Shown here one piece after another: positions 25,808 through 33,308 of a DNA stretch of 46,079 bases. The notes beneath the pieces were generated by a model that worked only from the letters and a program-made list of their open reading frames with translations, was not told where the DNA came from and ran no database searches. The stretch covers positions 1 to 46,079 of the forward strand of contig CAIYUC010000098.1 of assembly GCA_903929315.1 (NCBI GenBank). The letters run 5' to 3'. Origin of the DNA: an uncultured Bacteroidales bacterium. GTDB taxonomy: Bacteria > Bacteroidota > Bacteroidia > Bacteroidales > FEN-979. Both the position numbers and the translations under genes were made by a program. Position 1 is the first letter of the stretch; each line of letters opens with the position of its first letter.

Positions 25808-25857
25808 AAATAAAAGCGCATTACACTTTCCGGTTAATGACCGGAATTGTGTTATGC
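25808..25857 (-). terminator. Terminator or attenuator between the COX24-like gene and rng
   Basis: On the minus strand GCATAACAC and GTGTAATGC enclose the stem TCCGGT-CATTA-ACCGGA (25845-25829), followed by GCGCTTTTATTTT. It starts 12 bp after the small-protein stop and lies in the leader of rng. Confidence 0.65.
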
Positions 25858-25868
25858 ATTGTCAATAG

Positions 25869-25958
25869 TTATTTCTTCTTATGTCTGTTCTTCCGCAAAC
25901 GTTTTTTGCGTTTGTGGGTTGCCATCTTATGTCTTTTTCTCTTTTTACCGCTGGGCAT
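25869..25958 (-). CDS. AURKAIP1/COX24-like small basic protein (29 residues)
   Basis: Only 29 residues: MPSGKKRKRHKMATHKRKKR followed by LRKNRHKKK, almost entirely Lys, Arg and His. It matches the short bacterial members of the AURKAIP1/COX24 domain (relatives of mitochondrial ribosomal protein mS38), which are conserved in Bacteroidota and usually annotated between hup and rng. Binding to rRNA is likely from composition and from that relationship. The gene lies 19 bp after the hup stop on the same strand and before the attenuator-like hairpin of rng. Its conserved neighbourhood supports it despite the tiny size. Confidence 0.88.
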   Translation of the reverse strand: MPSGKKRKRHKMATHKRKKRLRKNRHKKK

Positions 25959-25977
25959 GTCTTTTCAGCTAGGAAAT

Positions 25978-26268
25978 TTATTTCACTTTTGTATTTGACT
26001 TAACCCTATTGACAAAGGTTTTAGCTGGTTTAAAGGCAGGAATGTTATGGGCAGGAATAATGATCGTAGTATTTTTGGAAATGTTCCTTCCTGTTTTTTC
26101 AGCTCTTTTCTTGATGATAAAACTTCCAAAGCCTCGTAAATAAACGTTTTGACCGTTAACCATTGAATTTTTTAAGCTTTCCATGAAAGCTTCGACTGTT
26201 GCCTGAACAGCAACTTTTTCAATTCCGGTTTTATTAGCAATTTCTGCTACAATTTCTGCTTTTGTCAT
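25978..26268 (-). CDS. hup: HU family DNA-binding protein
   Basis: 96 residues of the HU/IHF family. It starts MTKAEIVAEIANKTGIEKVAV, here read in two parts MTKAEIVAEIANKTG and IEKVAVQATVEAF, and has the arm motif GFGSFIIKKRAEKTGRN then IPAFKPAKTF. The usual proline at the arm tip appears to be replaced (NTTIIIPAHNIPAFKP). It bends DNA and compacts the nucleoid. It leads the run hup, COX24-like gene, rng, hflX, lnt, glutaminyl cyclase. A near-consensus -7 box TATACTTG lies at 26339-26332. Confidence 0.95.
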   Translation of the reverse strand: MTKAEIVAEIANKTGIEKVAVQATVEAFMESLKNSMVNGQNVYLRGFGSFIIKKRAEKTGRNISKNTTIIIPAHNIPAFKPAKTFVNRVKSNTKVK

Positions 26269-26392
26269 GTTGATTGAAAATTTTTAGTTATATGATTAAT
26301 AATGAATGATTTTTAAGCCGAAGCGGGGGTGCAAGTATATAATATTTTTAATGAACAAGAAAATATTTGATTATTTTAGCTAAATATTTGAT

Positions 26393-26400
26393 TATATTTG
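26393..26400 (+). promoter_or_regulatory. Bacteroidota -7 box (TATATTTG)
   Basis: TATATTTG predicts transcription from about 26407. This lies inside the longest open frame and therefore favours the Met at 26454 as the start. A TTTG sits at 26366-26369, 23 nt upstream, a loose -33 match. Confidence 0.45.
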
Positions 26401-26453
26401 ATAAATATTATTTTGACATGTTGTCAAGCCTGGATTACAAAAAACTAATATTT

Positions 26454-28673
26454 ATGAAAACACATCCTTTACCAATTGCTGTGTTGCTTGGTTTGGGGTT
26501 CCTGTTTTTCTTTGCCAGCAACATTCAGGGACAAAAAGTTGTGGCCATCACTGACACCATTGATCTCACACCTCTAATTCCTAAAACCGTTAACCTCCTG
26601 GCGAATGACACTATTCCGCAGGGTGATTCAATTGTTGTACATAGCAGCGGTACGGCCGGATATATACAGAGCACAAAAGTTACAGGGGGAACTTATACAT
26701 TCCTGGCTAATTTTACAGGAACCTTTTGGAACATTCAGCCGGTTTATTATGGGGGTTATGATATTTACGATTACAGACCCGATACTATTATTCGGGTTGG
26801 GGCCAGAATTGTTTTCAGAATCCATGCTAAAAGTTGCGATTCCCTGTACCTGAACAATATAAATGCACGCTTTACAGTAAATGGCATTCATTTTTTTGGT
26901 CCTGATGGTGGAAAGTTTGAAGTTCCCAAGTTCAGCGGAAAATCAACAATTTACAACAATACTTTATGGATGGGAGGAATGGTAGATACTACACTATACC
27001 TGGCTGGCCAAAGATATGGCCAGGGACCAACAACTGGTAACGCTTATACCCATGTTGATTTCTTCCCGGGACCAGTGATGGATTCGTCTGGATATTCTCT
27101 TACCCAGGATACCACATGGGATTATATCTGGAACCTGAAAAGATCTGACATCGATTACCATAAATTACATTGGAATGATAACGGCTACATACCTATCCAC
27201 GATATCCTGACATGGCCGGGGAATGGGAATGTATCCCTTGGCCAGGCAGCCAGGTTGGCGCCCTTTTTCGACCGGAATAACGATGGGATCTACAATCCTT
27301 ATGATGGTGATTACCCCCTGATAAAAGGTGACCAGTCATTGTTTTTCATTTTTAACGATGACAGGAACATTCATTCTGAGACGGACGGCAGGAAAATGAA
27401 AGTGGAAATTCACGGCATGGCCTATGCGTGGGATATGCCTGAAGACTCTGCTTTTAATAATACCATTTTCCTGAATTATACATTTTTCAACCGCTCGAAC
27501 AGAACTTATACCAATACATACCTTGGTACTTTTACAGACTTTGATATAGGTTGGTACCTGGATGATTATGTTGGTTGTGATGTCGACAGAAGCAGTTATT
27601 ACGGATATAACGGGACTCCTGTGGATGGAAACGGTCAACCTGGGGCATATGGGGAAAATCCCCCTGCACAATCAGTGACCTTTTTAGGTGGTCCTTATCT
27701 TGACCCGGATGGCTATGATAACCCTTCCTTTAATGGAGATGGAATTAAAGGGCCTTCGTTCCACGGTAATTGCAGTATCGTTGGATTGAACGATTCTATA
27801 ATTACAATGAATTATGGCCCCGGTAATACATTGTCCGGCCGGTTTAAAGTAAGCTCAGATGCTGTAAACGGAGTGAACTTCGGAGACAGCATTATTGATA
27901 ATGAGCGGTACGGAATGAGGAGATTCCTTTATTGCAATAACAATCAGTCAGGTGTGCCTCCTTATATGACCGATCCTCTTTATGCTCCTGATTATTATAA
28001 ATTCCTGCAGGGGATATGGAAGGACAATACAAAAATGTGGTATGGAGGGAATGCGGATATTAACGATCCCCTTGCGTATGGTCCTGCCTGCGACTACATG
28101 TTCCCGGGTGTTTCCGATCTTTGTAATTGGGGTACGGGAGGCCAGCCGCCAAACGGACAAAAACTATGGAATGAAAAAACTGCGGGAAATCCGTGGGGGG
28201 ACAGAAGGGGTGTTGGATCATCAGGACCTTTTACCTTCCATCCGGGGGATGTTGAGGAACTGGATCTTTCATTTGGTTTTGCACGTGATTATAATAATGC
28301 AAGTCCGGATAGCGCTGTTTCAAAGCTTCAGAAGCTCATCGATATCGTGAGAAATGCTTTTATTACCAACACACTCCCGAATGGATCCAACTTCAACGGG
28401 ATCGCTGAAAAGGCTCCTGATTCCAAAATATGTGTTCATATTTACCCGAACCCGGCAAATACAATGGTTAACATCAGGGTTGAGGGATCATTGAGCCAAC
28501 CGATGACCATGCGGCTGATAAACTTCAATGGGGTTGTGGTTAAATCCATGGAAGTGAACGCTGGTATCAATCTTGTGAGATTTGATATCTCCGGACTTCC
28601 TGATGGAATATATCTTTTCTGTCTGCAATCAAAAGATCAGGTCATCACCAAAAAACTTTCGATCATAAAATAA
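26454..28673 (+). CDS. Large T9SS-secreted protein of unknown function
   Basis: The frame opens at 26367, but the Met at 26454 starts a clear signal peptide (MKTHPLPIAVLLGLGFLFFF, ending at QG with Q next) and lies after the likely -7 box. The mature protein begins with a VNLLANDT segment typical of Ig-like adhesin modules and continues as a long beta-rich region rich in Tyr, Trp, Asn and Asp (for example DRNNDGIYNPYDGDYP, a Ca-binding-like Asp/Asn loop). The last 80 residues (HIYPNPANTMVNIRVEG to KKLSIIK) are a T9SS sorting domain. No catalytic domain was recognised. It sits between hup and mutY, 15 bp before mutY, though the two genes are unlikely to share a function. Confidence 0.85.
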   Translation: MKTHPLPIAVLLGLGFLFFFASNIQGQKVVAITDTIDLTPLIPKTVNLLANDTIPQGDSIVVHSSGTAGYIQSTKVTGGTYTFLANFTGTFWNIQPVYYGGYDIYDYRPDTIIRVGARIVFRIHAKSCDSLYLNNINARFTVNGIHFFGPDGGKFEVPKFSGKSTIYNNTLWMGGMVDTTLYLAGQRYGQGPTTGNAYTHVDFFPGPVMDSSGYSLTQDTTWDYIWNLKRSDIDYHKLHWNDNGYIPIHDILTWPGNGNVSLGQAARLAPFFDRNNDGIYNPYDGDYPLIKGDQSLFFIFNDDRNIHSETDGRKMKVEIHGMAYAWDMPEDSAFNNTIFLNYTFFNRSNRTYTNTYLGTFTDFDIGWYLDDYVGCDVDRSSYYGYNGTPVDGNGQPGAYGENPPAQSVTFLGGPYLDPDGYDNPSFNGDGIKGPSFHGNCSIVGLNDSIITMNYGPGNTLSGRFKVSSDAVNGVNFGDSIIDNERYGMRRFLYCNNNQSGVPPYMTDPLYAPDYYKFLQGIWKDNTKMWYGGNADINDPLAYGPACDYMFPGVSDLCNWGTGGQPPNGQKLWNEKTAGNPWGDRRGVGSSGPFTFHPGDVEELDLSFGFARDYNNASPDSAVSKLQKLIDIVRNAFITNTLPNGSNFNGIAEKAPDSKICVHIYPNPANTMVNIRVEGSLSQPMTMRLINFNGVVVKSMEVNAGINLVRFDISGLPDGIYLFCLQSKDQVITKKLSIIK

Positions 28674-28688
28674 AAATTTTCATTCACG

Positions 28689-29753
28689 ATGTCCTTCCCG
28701 GAAATAATTCTGGAATGGTACCGGCTCAATAAAAGAGATTTACCATGGCGGAGGACAAAAGATCCATACAGGATATGGGTCTCTGAGATAATACTCCAGC
28801 AAACACGTATTGAACTAGGGATTGATTATTATCTCCGCTTTATCCGAAAATTTAAAAATCTTGCTGAGCTTGCAAAAGCAGATGAAGAAGATGTCCTGAA
28901 GTTGTGGCAAGGCCTTGGTTATTACTCGCGTGCGCGAAACATGCATGCCACTGCCCGTGAAATAGTTTCCAGATATCACGGACAATTTCCCGAAACATTT
29001 GATGAGATCCGGAAATTAAAAGGAATTGGTGAATACACTGCCTGCGCCATTACATCTCTGGCTTTTAATCTTCCCTATCCGGTAGTGGAAGGCAATGTCC
29101 TCCGGTTCTTTGCAAGATATTTCGGTTTCACAGATCCGGTCGATACCGGCAAAGTGAAAAAAGAGATCTACCGGAAAGCCCTTCAATACCTGGATGCAAA
29201 TCTGCCCGGCACCTACAACCAGGCCATCATGGAGTTTGGTGCATTGCAGTGCCGGCCGGGGAACCCGGATTGCAGGATTTGTCCATTGAATAAAGGATGT
29301 TATGCGTTTCAAACAGGGAATGTCGATAAGCTGCCCGCCAAATCAAAGGTTCAGAAACAACGGAAAAGATATTTTCATTACCTCGTTTTCATCGTTCACA
29401 ACAATAAGAGAAAGCATATTTATCTAAGAAAAAGAGAATCCGATGACATCTGGAAAAATCTCTATGATTTTCCACTGATAGAGACGAATGGGCCAATGGC
29501 TCAAGACCGGTTGATGCTGACTAACGAATGGAAACAGATGGTGGAAGGAAGTAAGTTTCACTTCCGGAAGAGATCAGACTTGTATAAGCATATTTTATCT
29601 CATCAGATCATCCTGGCAAGGTTTTATTTTATTGACATTTCAGGAAAATTAAAATCACCTTTTTCATTGATCCCGCTCAAGGATATTGGAAAATATCCTG
29701 TTCCCAGACTGATCGAGGATTTTCTTACAAATAATATTTCACAAAATGAATAA
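28689..29753 (+). CDS. mutY: A/G-specific adenine glycosylase MutY (catalytic Asp replaced by Glu)
   Basis: A 354-residue base-excision enzyme that removes adenine opposite 8-oxoguanine. It has the HhH-GPD fold: VSE33IILQQTR (catalytic Glu, E37 of E. coli), HhH loop LKGIGEY (110-116), and the [4Fe-4S] ligands C188, C195, C198, C204 (C-x6-C-x2-C-x5-C). A C-terminal MutT-like domain (about 225-350, FHYLVFIVH, IYLRKRES, LYDFPLIE, SHQIILARFY) recognises 8-oxoG. Odd feature: the catalytic Asp of the DGNV motif (D138 of E. coli) is Glu134 (VVEGNVLRF); codon GAA at 29088-29090. The same offset of four fits both catalytic positions, so alignment is secure. It follows the T9SS gene by 15 bp. Confidence 0.94.
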   Translation: MSFPEIILEWYRLNKRDLPWRRTKDPYRIWVSEIILQQTRIELGIDYYLRFIRKFKNLAELAKADEEDVLKLWQGLGYYSRARNMHATAREIVSRYHGQFPETFDEIRKLKGIGEYTACAITSLAFNLPYPVVEGNVLRFFARYFGFTDPVDTGKVKKEIYRKALQYLDANLPGTYNQAIMEFGALQCRPGNPDCRICPLNKGCYAFQTGNVDKLPAKSKVQKQRKRYFHYLVFIVHNNKRKHIYLRKRESDDIWKNLYDFPLIETNGPMAQDRLMLTNEWKQMVEGSKFHFRKRSDLYKHILSHQIILARFYFIDISGKLKSPFSLIPLKDIGKYPVPRLIEDFLTNNISQNE

Positions 29754-29833
29754 TTGGATTTATTCTGAAAAGTTAATTTTTTGGACGAAAGACCTGTAAC
29801 TACCGGCGCCTCTGTTACGATGTTGTCTAAAAA

Positions 29834-29930
29834 GTCTTTGTGATCTTTGTGAAAGACATTGTGATCATTGTGGTTAATTTTTAAAATACTGAACCACAAT
29901 GAACACTAAGAATGCACAAAGTGCACAATG
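29834..29930. repeat. CACAATG-type palindromic intergenic repeat
   Basis: The left arm GTGATCTTTGTGAAAGACAT then TGTGATCATTGTGGTT mirrors the right arm AACCACAATGAACACTAAGA then CACAAAGTGCACAATGA around a TTTTTAAAAT centre. It is the same family as 44058-44145. The remaining gap between mutY and the kelch gene is A/T-rich with nothing else recognised. Confidence 0.75.
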
Positions 29931-30008
29931 AAAGAAAAATTATTATTCTCCGTACTTATTAGCCAGCCTTAAATTAAATGCTAGTTTAATTGATTTATCT
30001 CCAAAATC

Positions 30009-31499
30009 TTATTGTTTGGAACTGTGATCTACTATGAACTTTTTCACAATTACATGATCATCCGTGATAATAATGAGATCATACATTCCCGGATTTAAAT
30101 CCCTGAGATTTAGTTCTTCGGGAGAAGCACCCTGATCTTTGACTATTTCCTGCTCGTAGATTACCGATCCTACAGAATTAACAACAAACATTTTCCCTGA
30201 ACGGTGAGAGATCATTCCCCATCTGACATATAGTTTATCATTAACCGGATCAGGATAAAGAAGTATATCATGCTTATTGATTTCATCAATTCCATTTAAC
30301 TTCACTGTTATGGATGCGCAATATTTTTCATTATTACAACTATTCGAGGCAGTCAGGCAAACATTGTAAGTTCCATCAGCATCGAATGAGTGTACAGGAT
30401 TCTGAAATGTTGATGTTGTTCCGTCACCGAAATCCCAGTACCAGGAATCTGCATTGTCGGATTGATCTGTAAATGAAACGGAAAGGTTATTCAGGTGGAA
30501 AGAAAAATCGCAATGAGGAGGTTCACAGATTGACCATAGATCAGCCAGCAATTCAGTATTTGTATAGCCTGTTGCAATATATCCAATATTACTTATTGAA
30601 AAACTGACTGCTCCTGTACGCGCCTGAAAATATGAAGGCGGCGGGTCAACAGCATTCCAGGTATTAAGCGCTGGTTTATACGACCAAAAATCCTTAAAAT
30701 TTCCAACCAAGTTTGTCCCTAACCCGACATAACCTTTTCCATTCATGACAAAACTGCTGCATGAAACCAATCCCGGCCCCGGCAGATCTGCAATCTGCTT
30801 CCATCCATAAATCGGATCATAACACCAAAAATCCTTTGTGGGTGTATAAGAATCTCGACTTCCTGATCCAATGTATCCTTTGGTCTCAACAGCAAAAGCG
30901 ACTGCCTGGTTTCTCGGCCCTCCAGGGAAATCGGGCTTGGACGTCCAAAGATCGGCCACAGGATTATAACACCAGATATCATATAAATAATCATTACCAG
31001 CGTTATATGATCCCGTTCCAACATATGCCCTGTCGCCGATCACAAATGCACAGGCTCCATATCTGCCCATCCCCGGGAAATCGGCTTTCCGGATCCAGCT
31101 ATTGGAATCCGGATTATACTCCCATAAGTCATTCCGGCAAACAAGACTATTATCGAACCCCAGACAGACATATCCTTTTCCATTTATGGAAAAAGCCGTT
31201 GGCAAATATCTTCCATCATCCGGGAAATCGGCTTTCTTCGTCCATAGATCCTGCTGGGGATCATATTCATAAAAATCATTTGCATAATTTCCACTGCTTA
31301 ACCTTCCCAGACCAACATATGCTTTATCATTTATTGTGAAGGAAACAGCAGCATACCTGGTATCAGGCATACTGGCATGTTGAATCCAGCCAGAATCTGA
31401 TTGTGCGGTCGATGCTAAAAACGGAACGCTTCCGAAATCCTTTTCCGGCAATTGGATACAAAGAATCAGCATTAAGAAAATAACGAATAATTTTTTCAT
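30009..31499 (-). CDS. T9SS-secreted kelch-repeat and PKD protein
   Basis: The frame is open from 31556, but I prefer the Met at 31499 (496 residues): MKKLFVIFLMLILCIQL is a signal peptide, and a TATGTTTG -7 box overlaps the longer start. Six kelch-type blades follow (about 40-330), each with a G-R-Y/A-x-A-x-x-F-x-I-x-x-K-A/G-Y-V-G-L/T-G core and a W-x-x-K-x-x-F-P end, forming a beta-propeller. A PKD domain (YWDFGDGTTSTFQNPVHSF) follows at about 345-415. The tail LLYPDPVNDKLYVRWG to the end is a T9SS sorting domain with PDP in place of the common PNP. Probable surface adhesion or carbohydrate-binding role, not known. It stands alone between two repeats. Confidence 0.87.
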   Translation of the reverse strand: MKKLFVIFLMLILCIQLPEKDFGSVPFLASTAQSDSGWIQHASMPDTRYAAVSFTINDKAYVGLGRLSSGNYANDFYEYDPQQDLWTKKADFPDDGRYLPTAFSINGKGYVCLGFDNSLVCRNDLWEYNPDSNSWIRKADFPGMGRYGACAFVIGDRAYVGTGSYNAGNDYLYDIWCYNPVADLWTSKPDFPGGPRNQAVAFAVETKGYIGSGSRDSYTPTKDFWCYDPIYGWKQIADLPGPGLVSCSSFVMNGKGYVGLGTNLVGNFKDFWSYKPALNTWNAVDPPPSYFQARTGAVSFSISNIGYIATGYTNTELLADLWSICEPPHCDFSFHLNNLSVSFTDQSDNADSWYWDFGDGTTSTFQNPVHSFDADGTYNVCLTASNSCNNEKYCASITVKLNGIDEINKHDILLYPDPVNDKLYVRWGMISHRSGKMFVVNSVGSVIYEQEIVKDQGASPEELNLRDLNPGMYDLIIITDDHVIVKKFIVDHSSKQ

Positions 31500-31549
31500 A
31501 TTATTATGAATATCAGTTAAATATAATTTATAAAATCTTGAATAAAGAA

Positions 31550-31557
31550 CAAACATA
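31550..31557 (-). promoter_or_regulatory. Bacteroidota -7 box (TATGTTTG) of kelch gene
   Basis: On the minus strand TATGTTTG predicts a start near 31543, 44 nt before the ATG at 31499. It overlaps the alternative ATG at 31556, so it decides the start. Confidence 0.45.
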
Positions 31558-31645
31558 CGATTTTTAGATAAAAGACCACCTCCGTTAAATAAATAATAAA
31601 CTCACTATTCAACAGATTTGATCAGAAAGCCAATATTTTTTTATA

Positions 31646-31720
31646 AACCGCAGAAACGCTGAGACGCAGAGAAAATAATATCAATAAATTATTTCTTTGC
31701 GCCTTTGCGTCTTCGCGGTG
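31646..31720. repeat. AACCGCAGAAACGC palindromic intergenic repeat
   Basis: AACCGCAGAAACGCTGAGAC then GCAGAGAAA mirrors TTTCTTTGCGCC then TTTGCGTCTTCGCGGTG around an AATAATATC centre. It occupies the middle of the 31558-31877 gap; the rest is A/T-rich and holds nothing I recognise until the leader of the magnesium operon. Confidence 0.7.
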
Positions 31721-31877
31721 AAGGAAGGCTTGCTCCGGGGTAAATACCATTTATTAAAAATAAACCGGAAATTTACGAAAAATCTATAAAAAGTCAATGA
31801 AAAAATCCGGAACTATTTTATTTCCTGAAACAGGTAATTTTTTTAGTTTTCCTGAACATATAATGATTATATTTTTT

Positions 31878-31885
31878 TATTTTTG
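31878..31885 (+). promoter_or_regulatory. Bacteroidota -7 box (TATTTTTG) of magnesium-type operon
   Basis: TATTTTTG matches TAnnTTTG exactly and predicts a start near 31892, about 20 nt before the leader-peptide ATG and about 140 nt before the structural gene. The -33 box is weak (only T-rich sequence near 31845-31850). Confidence 0.5.
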
Positions 31886-31911
31886 CCGCCAGAATCAATG
31901 TTGAATTTATT

Positions 31912-31983
31912 ATGGACGACGGACCGGCGAAACAAATGAGAATGCAAAACCCGCTATCCCCAAGGATGTCCAGCCTGCCTTAA
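31912..31983 (+). CDS. Candidate leader peptide (23 residues) of the magnesium-type operon
   Basis: A short ORF MDDGPAKQMRMQNPLSPRMS ending SLP before TAA. It begins with two Asp and an early Pro, and carries four Pro in all, including the last sense codon. This recalls MgtL-type leader peptides (acidic and Pro-rich N-terminus), whose translation is sensitive to low Mg2+. The second half of the ORF (31962-31974) forms the 5' arm of the hairpin described in the next entry. Seen: ORF, composition, position. Inferred: regulatory role. A competing overlapping ORF starts at 31898 (13 codons, ending TGA at 31937-31939) and must be considered. Confidence 0.45.
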   Translation: MDDGPAKQMRMQNPLSPRMSSLP

Positions 31984-32030
31984 CACGCTGCTGCATCCTT
32001 CCCGGATAGAATATGCTAAAGAAGGAGGCA
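31954..32030 (+). promoter_or_regulatory. Two-state RNA leader that can expose or mask the Shine-Dalgarno sequence
   Basis: State A: CTATCC (31954-31959) pairs GGATAG (32004-32009), AAGGATG (31962-31968) pairs CATCCTT (31994-32000), and CAGC (31971-31974) pairs GCTG (31987-31990); the Shine-Dalgarno at 32022-32028 is free. State B: TGCATCCTTC (31992-32001) pairs GAAGGAGGCA (32021-32030) with one mismatch and hides the Shine-Dalgarno. The two share CATCCTT and exclude each other. It does not match the conserved cores of the M-box or yybP-ykoY riboswitches that I know. Ion sensing is inferred only from the downstream genes. Confidence 0.5.
32022..32028 (+). promoter_or_regulatory. Strong Shine-Dalgarno AAGGAGG
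   Basis: AAGGAGG ends five nt before the ATG at 32034. Such strong sites are rare in Bacteroidota. It decides the start at 32034 rather than the ATG at 32013, which lies in the leader loop. Confidence 0.7.
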
Positions 32031-32033
32031 AGC

Positions 32034-33308
32034 ATGACTTCACAAACAACATTTTATCTGAGCCAGGTTTTGGGAAACAACCTGTTTACAGCTGATGGCT
32101 CTGTTCTTGGAAAGATCAGGGATCTCCTGATCGACCTGAACCCGATAGAGGTCGGCGAGGCCAGACCTGTCAGGCCTGAAGTCATTGCCGTGAAAGTTAA
32201 AAAAGATCAGGGGGACAAGATCTACGATTTTTCATCCATTGAGATCCGGAAAGCAAAAGGCGGATATAAGGTCATTTCTCATGACATTGAACAGCTTTCC
32301 CCGGATTACCTTTCCAATGTTCTGTGGTTGACTGAAAACATACTTGATAAGCAGATCGTTGATATCAATGGCAGTAAAGTAGTGAGGGTGAATGATGTCA
32401 GGCTCGTGGCGATCCCGGCAGGCACTTATGCTCTTGCAGTAGATGTCGGTATTGCCGGTTTGCTGAGAAGGTTGGGTATCGAAAATCCTATACAGCAGTT
32501 TTTAAATATCTTCGGCATCGATATTCCTGTCAAGATGATCCTCTGGGATGATATCGAAGCTGTCGATTTCTCGAATTCCAGCATTAAGCTTTCCAAGGCT
32601 TCCGGCAAGCTCCAGACTTTACATCCTTCAGATCTTGCCGATATCATTGAAGAACTTGATACAGCTTCCAGAACATACGTATTTGCCTCTTTGGATGAAG
32701 AACATGCAGCCGATGTGCTGGAGGAACTCGAACCCCGTGCCCAGGTGCAGATCGTGGAAAGTCTGCCTGTTGAGAAGGTAGCGGATGTCCTTGAAAAAAT
32801 GCCTGCCGATGAGGTAGCGGACCTCATGGATGAACTGGCAGATGAAAAAGTCGAGAAACTATTGAAGGAAATGGAAAAAGAATCTTCCCAGGAAGTCAGG
32901 GAGCTATTGGAATATCCCGATAATACAGTAGGAAGCATCATGTCTACCGATTTTTTAACCTTCAAAGGTGATATGACCGTGGAGGAAGCCATTACGGAGA
33001 TCCGTCGTCAAAAGCCTGAACCGGTTAGGATTTACTCCATTTTCGTAGTGGATAAGCATGACCGGCTGACTTCTTCCATTTCTTTGGGTGAGCTGATCAT
33101 TGCTGATCCAAAGATGATGCTGAAGCAGGTCATGAAGAAAAAGCCTGTGACCGTTTTTGATGATGACAAAATCGATTCTCTTGCCGAACTGGTTTCCAAA
33201 TATAATCTCCTGGCTGTTCCTGTCATCAATAAAGGAAAAAAAATGGAAGGAATGGTTGTGGTGGAAGATATCGTGGATGACTTGTTAAGAGGCCGTAAAA
33301 CGAAATGA
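32034..33308 (+). CDS. PRC-barrel / MgtE N-domain / CBS protein, partner of the Nramp transporter
   Basis: A 424-residue soluble protein. Two PRC-barrel-like modules (about 5-90 and 95-165, e.g. GKIRDLLIDLNP and VRVNDVRLVAIPAGTYAL) are followed by an MgtE N-terminal superhelical domain (about 195-290, LHPSDLADIIEELD, ADVLEELEPRAQ, ADLMDELADEK) and two CBS domains (about 295-420). In MgtE these cytosolic parts sense Mg2+ and gate the pore; here the membrane pore of MgtE is absent. The next gene, a divergent Nramp, overlaps by ATGA, so the pair probably forms a split transporter in which this protein regulates the Nramp pore. The start at 32034 is chosen because of the Shine-Dalgarno at 32022-32028. 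A candidate regulatory leader lies upstream. Confidence 0.9.
   Translation: MTSQTTFYLSQVLGNNLFTADGSVLGKIRDLLIDLNPIEVGEARPVRPEVIAVKVKKDQGDKIYDFSSIEIRKAKGGYKVISHDIEQLSPDYLSNVLWLTENILDKQIVDINGSKVVRVNDVRLVAIPAGTYALAVDVGIAGLLRRLGIENPIQQFLNIFGIDIPVKMILWDDIEAVDFSNSSIKLSKASGKLQTLHPSDLADIIEELDTASRTYVFASLDEEHAADVLEELEPRAQVQIVESLPVEKVADVLEKMPADEVADLMDELADEKVEKLLKEMEKESSQEVRELLEYPDNTVGSIMSTDFLTFKGDMTVEEAITEIRRQKPEPVRIYSIFVVDKHDRLTSSISLGELIIADPKMMLKQVMKKKPVTVFDDDKIDSLAELVSKYNLLAVPVINKGKKMEGMVVVEDIVDDLLRGRKTK

Noticed and set aside
31898-31939. Alternative 13-codon upstream ORF overlapping the leader peptide
   Set aside because: Possible, but it ends before the hairpin and has no feature of known leader peptides; kept only as a competing reading.
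31912-32030. M-box or yybP-ykoY riboswitch upstream of the magnesium-type operon
   Set aside because: The conserved cores of these aptamers that I know are not found. A short shared word (ACGCTGCTGC) with the M-box is in a different structural setting.
32426-32992. 188-codon minus-strand ORF opposite the MgtE_N/CBS gene
   Set aside because: Ser-rich antisense shadow of a strongly coding frame with clear domains.
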